Positions 1 through 5,627 of a stretch of DNA of 5,931 bases are shown here, one piece after another. The notes beneath the pieces are model-generated. The model did not search any database and was not told the DNA's origin. It saw only the letters and a program-made list of their open reading frames with translations. Each line of letters opens with the position of its first letter. The first letter of the stretch is position 1. Source of the DNA: Lachnospiraceae bacterium. Lineage in GTDB: Bacteria; Bacillota; Clostridia; Lachnospirales; Lachnospiraceae. The stretch spans positions 1 through 5,931 of the forward strand of contig DNJW01000048.1 of NCBI GenBank assembly GCA_003488965.1, given 5' to 3'. A program made the position numbers and the translations under genes.

Positions 1-780
1 GTCAAAACCGGCTTCCCTTGCCTTTCCTGCAGGCACCACCTCCAGCTCTGCAGAAATAAAATCTTCCTCCTCTATATCATAGCTTTCTTTCAGTATGGCA
101 AGCACGCCTTTTTTCACCGCTTCCTTTTCCGGTTTCCTGGCATCCTTATCCTCCTCCTCTTTTTTGCCGATAGAAATCGGCTTGTTGCCGATAATAATAT
201 CCAGCGCTTCCCCTTCGATGACTTTTGCCGCCTTTTTCTCCAGCTGCTCCGCTGCCAGATGAATCAGAAGATCCGAAACAAAAAAGACAGGGTCGTCCTC
301 ATTGTCCCCGATATTTACCTCCACCGTTGTGCCGTCCTTCTTTATTACCACGCCATGGATTGCCAGCGGAATCGTCACCCACTGATATTTCTTTACGCCG
401 CCGTAATAATGAGTATCCAGATAAGCAAATCCCCCTTCTTCATACATAGGGTTCTGTTTCACATCCAGTCTGGGGGAATCAATATGGGCGCCTAAAATAT
501 TCATTCCCTCCGCCATCGGTTTTTCCCCAATCCGGAACATCACAATGGATTTGTTCATACATACCGCGTAAACCTTATCCCCTTTCTTTAAGGCTCTGTT
601 CTCCTTTATCAGCGCCTGCAGTTCCTGATATCCCTCTTCCTCAATTTTATTGACAATCACATCGACACATTCCCTCTCCGTCTTACCCTTATCCAAAAAT
701 TCCATATACTCCTTTGCATGGTCCTCTAATTCCTGCAACTGCTTTTCATCATAAGTCTCCCACACATTCTTCTTTTCCAT
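1..780 (-). CDS. M18-family metallo-aminopeptidase, N-terminal 260 residues (cut by left window edge)
   Basis: The 3' end of this gene lies beyond the window. Translating from the ATG at 780 gives 260 uninterrupted codons. The family removes N-terminal residues from peptides in the cytoplasm with a two-metal (zinc or cobalt) centre and forms large oligomers. The M18 signature is clear: NILGAHIDSPRLDVK at residues 94-108 holds the first metal ligands, His99 and Asp101. It is followed by YYGGVKKYQW (125-134), VSDLLIHLA (168-176) and AELEVVPAGKAREAGFD (244-260). The GHDDR-type block with further ligands is expected just past the edge. The lysine/glutamate-rich stretch at about 205-225 looks like the exposed insertion usual in clostridial members. 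The ribosome site AGGAAAGG lies about 14-21 bases upstream of the ATG. An ATG at 787 is out of frame. The gene follows pheT on the same strand but is separated from it by 246 bp and a large hairpin, so co-transcription is uncertain. Substrate preference cannot be read from this part. Confidence 0.93.
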   Translation of the reverse strand, partial: MEKKNVWETYDEKQLQELEDHAKEYMEFLDKGKTERECVDVIVNKIEEEGYQELQALIKENRALKKGDKVYAVCMNKSIVMFRIGEKPMAEGMNILGAHIDSPRLDVKQNPMYEEGGFAYLDTHYYGGVKKYQWVTIPLAIHGVVIKKDGTTVEVNIGDNEDDPVFFVSDLLIHLAAEQLEKKAAKVIEGEALDIIIGNKPISIGKKEEEDKDARKPEKEAVKKGVLAILKESYDIEEEDFISAELEVVPAGKAREAGFD

Positions 781-829
781 GTCCCATTTTCCTTTCCTAC
801 TAAATCCTTATGCTTAATCAACAACGAAA

Positions 830-857
830 CCAATAAATTTGCTGAATATTCTGACAA
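830..857 (-). promoter_or_regulatory. Possible weak promoter for the M18 aminopeptidase gene
   Basis: On the minus strand TTGTCA (857-852, five of six matches to the -35 consensus) is followed after 16 bases by TATTGG (835-830), a poor -10. The -35 lies inside the left arm of the large hairpin element and the -10 lies outside it, about 50 bases upstream of the aminopeptidase ATG. The spacing and the -35 are reasonable but the -10 is weak, so this is only a candidate. Confidence 0.25.
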
Positions 858-999
858 TATATTCCCTGAAAATTCTTTTCGTGCCATGAAGCCAAGACCA
901 TAAAACATGAGGACCTCTGTCCGAATGTTTTTGCCTTATTGGGCTTGGCGAAATGCTTGGCACTTTGGAATTTTCAGGAAATATATTGTCAGAATATTC
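844..999. repeat. 156-bp long imperfect hairpin element (MITE-like inverted repeat)
   Basis: The outer arms 844-875 and 968-999 are reverse complements over 32 bases with one mismatch (864 against 979). Pairing then continues inward: 881-886 with 958-963, 891-896 with 944-949, 898-900 with 940-942, 902-908 with 925-931, and 911-914 with 919-922. The apex is the loop CTCT, above a GA/GA internal loop. About 58 base pairs in all form one continuous stem with small internal loops. It fills most of the gap between pheT (stop 28 bp away) and the aminopeptidase gene (start 63 bp away). No U-tract follows the stem in the direction of pheST transcription, so it does not look like an ordinary terminator. 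It encodes no transposase. I see no clear target-site duplication at its edges. It may be a small non-autonomous mobile element or a structured RNA at the 3' end of the pheST message. The structure is certain; its nature is inference. Confidence 0.85.
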
Positions 1000-1026
1000 T
1001 CACAACTTATAGTTTCCTAATACTTT

Positions 1027-3447
1027 TTACTGACGCAGCTCAATCCCCAGTCCTTCCAGTCCGTTCAAAATCTTCTTCATGACTGCCGTAATGTCATTCT
1101 CCTCCAAGGTCCTGTCCTTCGCCCGGAATGTAACGGAGTATGCCACCGACTTAAACCCTTCCTTAATCTGGCTTCCTTCATAAATATCGAATAACTGGTA
1201 ACCCTCCAGAATCTTTCCGCCGCGCTGCACAATCACGGCTTCTATCTGTCCTGCCAGAACTTCCTTGGGCACTACCATGCTGATATCCCTGGATACCGCA
1301 GGATACTTGGCAATTCCCTCGTATTTTCTGTCAAAAGTAGCAAAAGGAACGATTTCCGGCATATCAAGCACTGCCACATATACCCTCGTTCTTATATCAT
1401 AATTGTCACATACCTCCGGATGTACCTCGCCCAGATATCCAATCTTTTTTCCTTCATAAAGGATATCTGCCTGCCTGCCCGGATGAAGAAACGGCTTGCC
1501 CGCCCCAGGGTCATAAACTGCTCTCTTCTTCATGCCCACACAGTCAAAAAATTCTTCCAGCACACCCTTCATGGTATAAAAATCACCCTCACCGTACATT
1601 CCAAGCGTAAACTGCATCCGTTCCTCAGGCAGCTTGGTCAAAGGCAGTTCTTCCGGTATATAAATATTTCCCAGCTCATAAAGACGGACATCTTTATTTC
1701 TTCTATTATAATTGGTGGCAAGACTGGTTAACATTCCGTTTAAAGAAATCGTTCTCATAATGGAAAAATCTTCTCCTAACGGGTTTGCAATGGTAATTGC
1801 CTGACGCAGCGCATCCCCTTCCGGTATCAGCAGTTTATCGAATACCTTGGGGCTTTCAAAGGAATAACACATTCCTTGTGAAAATCCGCAATATTCTGCG
1901 ATATCCCTTGCTTTCTGCTCCACCCTTAATTTAAAAGGCAGCTTTCCTGTTGTCGCCTCGCCCTTTGGCAAAGAAACCGGAATTTTGTCATATCCATAGA
2001 ACCTTGCCACTTCCTCCGCTATATCCGCCGTTCCCAGCAAATCCTGGCGGAAGCTGGGTATCTCAAGCATCTGTGTTTCTTCATCATAAGCCAGTTCAAT
2101 CATCTGGAAAATCGAAAGCATTTCTTCTCTGGAAATGCTGGTTCCCAGCAGCTGATTTACCTTATCCGCATCGAACTTAATTTTGACCGGCTCTTTTAGC
2201 GGCTGGCATACATCCGCAATACCCCCTACTACCTCGCCGCATCCCAGTTCCTGAATCAGCTGGCAGGCACGGTTAATGGCCGCTTCCGCGTTGCGGGGAT
2301 CCAGTCCCTTTTCAAATTTACCGGAAGCATCCGTGCGCAGACCGATTCTCTTTGCCGATTTACGGATATTCGTGCCGTTAAAGGTTGCTGCTTCAAACAG
2401 AACAGTAGTTACATCATCCGTAATTTTAGAATTTTCGCCGCCCATAATACCCGCAATGCCGATTTCCTTCTCCGCATCGCATATCATCAGAACTTCCTCA
2501 TCCAGCTTCCTAATCTGACCGTCCAGCGTCTGGAATTCGTCCCCGTTTTTCGCACGGCGGACAATAATCTTATGCCCTGCAATCGTATCCAGGTCATAGG
2601 CATGCATAGGCTGCCCATATTCTTCCATTACATAGTTTGTAATATCCACCAGATTATTAATCGGCCGGATACCGCTGGCTGCCAGACGCCTCTGCATCCA
2701 CTTGGGCGAGGGGGCAATCTTAATATTGGTGCACACCCTTGCCGTATATCTGGGACATAAATCCGCATCCTGCACTTCTACGGAAATATAATCTTCTACT
2801 TTTTCCCCGTTTTCCTTTACCGTTACCTGGGGCATCCGGAAAGGCTTGCGGAAAGTGGCTGCCGCCTCCCTGGCAATTCCCAGCACACTGTAGCAGTCTA
2901 CCCTGTTGGAGGTTATTTCATATTCAAACACGGTATCTTTCAGCCCTAAGGCTTCCACCGCATCACTCCCTACTTCAGCATCTTCCCCGAAAATATAAAT
3001 GCCGTATTCCGGCGCCTCCGGATACATCTCCCTGGTTGTTCCCAGTTCCTCAATGGAACACATCATTCCATTCGACGGCACACCCCGGAGCTTGCCTGCC
3101 TTAATCGCAATTCCTTCCTCCGGCAGCGGCCCGCCGTCATGCCCGCCGGCTACCTTTCCGCCATCCAGCACAACCGGAACCTTATCCCCTTCCTTTACAT
3201 TCGGGGCACCCGTTACAATCTGGATAACCTCCGTACCGATATTTACCTGACACACAATCAGTTTATCCGCATCCGGATGTTTTTCGATTTTTTCAATCTG
3301 TCCTATCACTATTTTTTCCAGATTTTTATCCAGTCTTTCATAGCCTTCCACTTTCGTCCCGGACAAGGTCATCGCATCGCAATATTCCTGATCCGTACAT
3401 TCCAGTTCCGGCACATATGCCTTAATCCATGATAATGCTGTATTCAT
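1027..3447 (-). CDS. pheT: Phenylalanyl-tRNA synthetase beta subunit
   Basis: The beta subunit of the cytoplasmic alpha2-beta2 enzyme that charges tRNA-Phe; it binds the tRNA and hydrolyses mischarged Tyr. Length is 806 residues from the ATG at 3447, or 809 from a TTG at 3456, both usual for the family. Counting from the TTG: an N-terminal segment (NTALSWIKAYVPEL); an EMAP/OB-fold tRNA-binding domain at about 44-158 with EKHPDADKL; and the B3/4 editing domain at about 210-385 with GQPMHAYD (His285) and LFEAATF (Glu355), matching conserved editing-site positions. KRIGLRTDASGKFEKG follows at 369-384, then the B5 domain at about 415-490 with DIAEEVARFYGYDKIP and the catalytic-like core at about 500-700. 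The FDX-ACB anticodon-binding domain lies at about 715-809, starting KYPAVSRDISMVVP. The site AAAGGA (3466-3461) is 4 bases from the TTG and 13 from the ATG. I chose the ATG because related proteins, as I recall them, begin MNTALSWIK. The gene follows pheS after 68 bp with no terminator. Confidence 0.98.
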   Translation of the reverse strand: MNTALSWIKAYVPELECTDQEYCDAMTLSGTKVEGYERLDKNLEKIVIGQIEKIEKHPDADKLIVCQVNIGTEVIQIVTGAPNVKEGDKVPVVLDGGKVAGGHDGGPLPEEGIAIKAGKLRGVPSNGMMCSIEELGTTREMYPEAPEYGIYIFGEDAEVGSDAVEALGLKDTVFEYEITSNRVDCYSVLGIAREAAATFRKPFRMPQVTVKENGEKVEDYISVEVQDADLCPRYTARVCTNIKIAPSPKWMQRRLAASGIRPINNLVDITNYVMEEYGQPMHAYDLDTIAGHKIIVRRAKNGDEFQTLDGQIRKLDEEVLMICDAEKEIGIAGIMGGENSKITDDVTTVLFEAATFNGTNIRKSAKRIGLRTDASGKFEKGLDPRNAEAAINRACQLIQELGCGEVVGGIADVCQPLKEPVKIKFDADKVNQLLGTSISREEMLSIFQMIELAYDEETQMLEIPSFRQDLLGTADIAEEVARFYGYDKIPVSLPKGEATTGKLPFKLRVEQKARDIAEYCGFSQGMCYSFESPKVFDKLLIPEGDALRQAITIANPLGEDFSIMRTISLNGMLTSLATNYNRRNKDVRLYELGNIYIPEELPLTKLPEERMQFTLGMYGEGDFYTMKGVLEEFFDCVGMKKRAVYDPGAGKPFLHPGRQADILYEGKKIGYLGEVHPEVCDNYDIRTRVYVAVLDMPEIVPFATFDRKYEGIAKYPAVSRDISMVVPKEVLAGQIEAVIVQRGGKILEGYQLFDIYEGSQIKEGFKSVAYSVTFRAKDRTLEENDITAVMKKILNGLEGLGIELRQ

Positions 3448-3515
3448 TTTCTTCAACCATTCCTTTCTACCATACGTATTTTCCCGGCCTTATTCCTTCT
3501 CCGTTTATGTGCCGG

Positions 3516-4535
3516 TTAAAATTGCCTCAAGAAACGTATATCATTCTCATAAAGCAGCCTCATATCGTCGATTTCATATTTCAGCAGGGCAATTCTTTCC
3601 AGCCCTACTCCAAATGCAAACCCGGTATACTGTTCCGGATTAATCCCGCTCATTTCCAGCACATGGGGATGAACCATACCGCAGCCTAATATCTCAATCC
3701 ATCCGGAACCTTTGCAGAAACGGCATCCGCTGCCGCCGCATTTAAAGCAGGAAACATCCATTTCCGCACTGGGTTCTGTAAAAGGGAAATGATGAGGCCT
3801 GAATTTTACCTTTGTCTTATCCCCGAACAGCTCCTTTGCAAATTCTGCCAAGGTTCCTTTCAAATCAGCAAAAGTAATGCACTTGTCAATCACCAGACCT
3901 TCAATCTGATGGAAGGACGGGGAATGGGTAGCATCCACTTCATCGGAACGGAATACCCTTCCCGGCGCAATCATACGGATAGGAAGCTTTCCTTTTTCCA
4001 TCTCATGCACCTGCGTTGAAGATGTCTGGGTTCTGAGAAGAATATCTCCTGTAATATAAAAGGTATCCTGCTCATCCTTCGCCGGATGCCCATCCGGAAT
4101 ATTCAATGCCTCAAAATTATAGTAATCCTTCTCGATTTCAGGTCCTTCCACTACCTCATAGCCCATGCCTACAAAAATTCTCTCCACTTCTTCCAATGCA
4201 ATCGTATTCGGATGCCTATGTCCTACATTATTCTTTTTTGCCGGAAGAGTCACATCAATCACTTCTGCTTTCATCTTCGCTTCCCTGATAGCTTTTTCCA
4301 TTTTCACCTTGGAAGCTTCCAGCATCTTTTCGATTTCTTCCCTTGTCTCGTTCACCATCTGTCCCACCTTCGGTCTGTCCTCCGGCGCCACATCCTTCAT
4401 GCTCTTTAACACAGCGGTAAGCTGCCCTTTCTTCCCAAGATAATTCACACGTATCTCGTTCAGCTTATCCAGCTGGCCGCTGGCTTCAATCTGTGCCAAG
4501 GCTTCCGCCTTGATTTGTGCTAATTTCTCTTTCAT
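3516..4535 (-). CDS. pheS: Phenylalanyl-tRNA synthetase alpha subunit
   Basis: Catalytic subunit of the class II enzyme that activates phenylalanine with ATP and transfers it to the 2'-OH of tRNA-Phe. The 339-residue length is typical and the protein is complete. Residues 1 to about 85 form the charged, helical coiled-coil arm that contacts tRNA. Motif 1 surrounds GHRHPNTIALEEVERIF (105-121), followed by GPEIEKDYYNFEALNIP. Motif 2 is GRVFRSDEVDATHSPSFHQ (192-210). Motif 3 is GFAFGVGLERIALLKY (305-320); Ala307 in FAFG matches the position known to line the amino-acid pocket. A cysteine-rich loop, CFKCGGSGCRFCKGSGW (263-279), is shared by many bacterial alpha subunits. The ATG at 4535 is preceded by AAGGAAGGG with about nine bases of spacing and is the only sensible start. 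It is the first gene of the pheST operon. Expression is controlled by the T-box leader whose terminator ends 42 bases upstream. Codon use is AT-tolerant, unlike the GC-rich genes right of 4950. Confidence 0.99.
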   Translation of the reverse strand: MKEKLAQIKAEALAQIEASGQLDKLNEIRVNYLGKKGQLTAVLKSMKDVAPEDRPKVGQMVNETREEIEKMLEASKVKMEKAIREAKMKAEVIDVTLPAKKNNVGHRHPNTIALEEVERIFVGMGYEVVEGPEIEKDYYNFEALNIPDGHPAKDEQDTFYITGDILLRTQTSSTQVHEMEKGKLPIRMIAPGRVFRSDEVDATHSPSFHQIEGLVIDKCITFADLKGTLAEFAKELFGDKTKVKFRPHHFPFTEPSAEMDVSCFKCGGSGCRFCKGSGWIEILGCGMVHPHVLEMSGINPEQYTGFAFGVGLERIALLKYEIDDMRLLYENDIRFLRQF

Positions 4536-4577
4536 ATGCTTTTTCCCTTCCTTATCTTAATGATAAAAACTTATGTT

Positions 4578-4619
4578 AAAACAAAATATCCCCAACATTA
4601 CATTTATGTAATGTCAGGG
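4578..4619 (-). terminator. Intrinsic terminator of the T-box leader
   Basis: On the minus strand CCCTGACATTACAT (4619-4606) pairs over all 14 positions, including two G-U pairs, with ATGTAATGTTGGGG (4603-4590). The tip is AA plus whatever frays. TATTTTGTTTT (4588-4578) follows as the U-tract. The stem shares its first three C residues with the antiterminator, which gives the on/off choice governed by uncharged tRNA. It lies 42 bases before the pheS start. Confidence 0.95.
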
Positions 4620-4842
4620 ACGAAAATTCCGCGGTACCACCCAGACTTGCCGCCTCCCCATTGAGACGGCCACTCGCTTCCCGTAACGTGGGAGGACGTG
4701 GGGCCCTACCCGCCCTGCGGCGCTCGAACCCCAGGCTCCGGAGCGTTGCGCCTCCTCTCTTTGCCGCAGCGGGCTCTCAGCCGGTGACCCGCGTTTTCTG
4801 TCGGCACGCCCGAGGGGCGGTCTCTTTCATCGCTTTTGTTGT
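4578..4842 (-). promoter_or_regulatory. T-box riboswitch leader of the pheST operon
   Basis: Read on the minus strand, the T-box core GGGTGGTACCGCGG lies at 4642-4629. The bulge UGGU (4639-4636) would pair with the ACCA end of an uncharged tRNA with discriminator A, as in tRNA-Phe. GGG (4642-4640) and GCG (4632-4630) can pair with CCC (4619-4617) and CGU (4622-4620) as the antiterminator. The same CCC starts the terminator stem, so the two folds exclude each other. Stem III is an 8-bp hairpin (4670-4663 with 4656-4649). The Stem IIA/B block with CCCACGTTACGGG and GAGTGG lies at 4693-4671. The Stem I tip is GCGGGT/GCCCGC (4792-4787 with 4774-4769) closing a CACCGGCTGAGA loop, with TGCCG/CGGCA below. 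GGAGC (4739-4735) fits the Stem I base. The specifier loop lacks a clear AGTA partner and I could not assign a codon with certainty. The upstream half is far richer in GC than the terminator half and pheS. Confidence 0.93.
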
Positions 4843-4846
4843 CCAT

Positions 4847-4875
4847 ATTATATGCGTGGCTTTAGCGAATTACAA
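4847..4875 (-). promoter_or_regulatory. Promoter of the T-box leader and pheST
   Basis: On the minus strand TTGTAA (4875-4870) is separated by 17 bases from a perfect TATAAT (4852-4847). Transcription should begin near 4841, just upstream of the first leader helices. It lies back to back with the uracil-DNA glycosylase promoter; the two -35 boxes are about 25 bp apart. If the GC-rich half is foreign, this promoter belongs with that half. Confidence 0.75.
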
Positions 4876-4900
4876 TGGTGAATTTCCACAGAATCACGGC

Positions 4901-4929
4901 TTTTCATTTCCGGGGATTTGTGATATGAT
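4901..4929 (+). promoter_or_regulatory. Promoter of the uracil-DNA glycosylase gene
   Basis: TATGAT (4924-4929) is preceded by an extended -10 TGA (4921-4923) and, after 17 bases, by TTTTCA (4901-4906, four of six matches to the -35 consensus). The predicted start near 4936 would leave only about 18 bases of leader, containing the AAAGGGGAG ribosome site. Confidence 0.5.
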
Positions 4930-4953
4930 TTGACAAAGAAAGGGGAGAGCGAA

Positions 4954-5523
4954 ATGAAGGAATGGGAAAAGCTGCGGGCGGAATGCCTGTCCTGCCGCCG
5001 CTGCGCCCTGGCGGATACCCGTACCAACGTGGTCTTTGGCGAGGGAGTGGAGGACGCGGAGGTCATGTGCATCGGGGAAGGCCCCGGCGAGCAGGAAGAC
5101 CTGAGCGGCCGCCCCTTTGTGGGCCGCGGCGGCAAGCTGCTGGACGATATGCTGGAGATCATCGACCTGCGCCGGGACAAGAACATCTACATTGCCAACA
5201 TGGTCAAATGCCGCCCGCCCCAGAACCGGGATCCGCTGAACATCGAGCAGGAGGCGTGCGCCCAATGGCTGGAGAGCCAGATAGAGCTTATTCGCCCCAA
5301 GATCATCATCTGCCTGGGCCGGATCGCCGCCATGAAGTTTATCAAGGAGGATTTCAAGATCACCCGGGAGCATGGCGTATGGTTTGAAAAGGACGGCATC
5401 CAGCGCATCGCCCTGTTTCACCCCGCGGCCCTGCTCCGGGATCCTCGCCGCCGCCCGGAGACCTTTGAGGACCTGAAGACCATCCAGGCCAAGATCAGGG
5501 AGATCTGCGAGAGGACCTATTGA
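4954..5523 (+). CDS. Uracil-DNA glycosylase, family 4 (4Fe-4S, UDGa type)
   Basis: Removes uracil from DNA, starting base-excision repair of deaminated cytosine. The 189-residue length is normal for family 4. Motif A is GEGPGEQEDLSGRPFVGRGG (41-60), the form typical of this family. Motif B is HPAALLRDP (156-164). Four cysteines fit the iron-sulfur cluster pattern: Cys14 and Cys17 in CRRC, Cys86 in NMVKCRPPQNRDP, and Cys102 in EACAQWL. REHGVW (138-143) and the RPKIIICLG strand (114-122) also match the family. The ATG at 4954 has AAAGGGGAG about 6-8 bases upstream; a TTG at 4930 would be in frame but lies next to the -10 box and precedes the ribosome site, so it is rejected. The gene is divergent from the T-box leader and pheST. 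Its GC content (about 68% in one stretch counted) and codon use are far from those of pheS. No clear terminator follows. Confidence 0.95.
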   Translation: MKEWEKLRAECLSCRRCALADTRTNVVFGEGVEDAEVMCIGEGPGEQEDLSGRPFVGRGGKLLDDMLEIIDLRRDKNIYIANMVKCRPPQNRDPLNIEQEACAQWLESQIELIRPKIIICLGRIAAMKFIKEDFKITREHGVWFEKDGIQRIALFHPAALLRDPRRRPETFEDLKTIQAKIREICERTY

Positions 5524-5555
5524 GCGGGCAAGGGAAATTTGTACCGATAAATTTA

Positions 5556-5580
5556 CGGCGGGCAGTTGATTTTACCGCCG
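5556..5580. repeat. Short inverted repeat around the -35 box of the regulator gene
   Basis: CGGCGG (5556-5561) and CCGCCG (5575-5580) are exact reverse complements separated by 13 bases that contain the -35 TTGATT. This placement is what an operator for an autoregulated gene would look like, and Lrp/AsnC proteins often control their own promoters. As an RNA hairpin it has no U-tract after it, so it is a poor terminator for the upstream glycosylase gene. Six-base arms in GC-rich DNA can occur by chance. Confidence 0.4.
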
Positions 5581-5595
5581 GGACCATATTATAAT
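5566..5595 (+). promoter_or_regulatory. Promoter of the Lrp/AsnC-type regulator gene
   Basis: TTGATT (5566-5571) is followed after 18 bases by a perfect TATAAT (5590-5595). Transcription should start near 5602, about 25 bases upstream of the ATG at 5628. It shows that the regulator can be expressed independently of the glycosylase gene 104 bp upstream. Confidence 0.7.
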
Positions 5596-5627
5596 AGCCG
5601 TATATCACTCTTTTGGAGGGAAACGCC

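Noticed and set aside
726..908. A 60-codon minus-strand reading frame covering the start of the aminopeptidase gene and half of the hairpin element
   Set aside because: It overlaps the well-supported aminopeptidase start in another frame, and its 5' half is simply one arm of the inverted repeat. No convincing ribosome site or domain is seen.
3485..3515. CCGGC/GCCGG inverted repeat between pheS and pheT as a terminator
   Set aside because: Only five pairs with a loop of more than 20 bases and no proper U-tract. Read-through from pheS to pheT is the expected behaviour.
4716..4735. GGTTCGAG resembling the T-arm of a tRNA
   Set aside because: The flanking bases do not form the five-pair T stem, and no acceptor stem, anticodon arm or CCA end can be placed around it; it lies within the T-box leader.
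4878..4897. GTGA...TCAC dyad between the divergent promoters as an operator
   Set aside because: Only four bases per arm are exact with little match inside, so it is not distinguishable from chance.
4655..4935. Short reading frames on the plus strand through the T-box leader
   Set aside because: They run antisense to a structured RNA leader, are rich in Arg and Pro as expected from GC-rich structured DNA, and resemble no family.
4894..5421. A 175-codon minus-strand frame opposite the glycosylase gene
   Set aside because: It is the mirror of a GC-rich real gene. The plus-strand product has all family 4 motifs and a ribosome site, so the opposite frame is a shadow.
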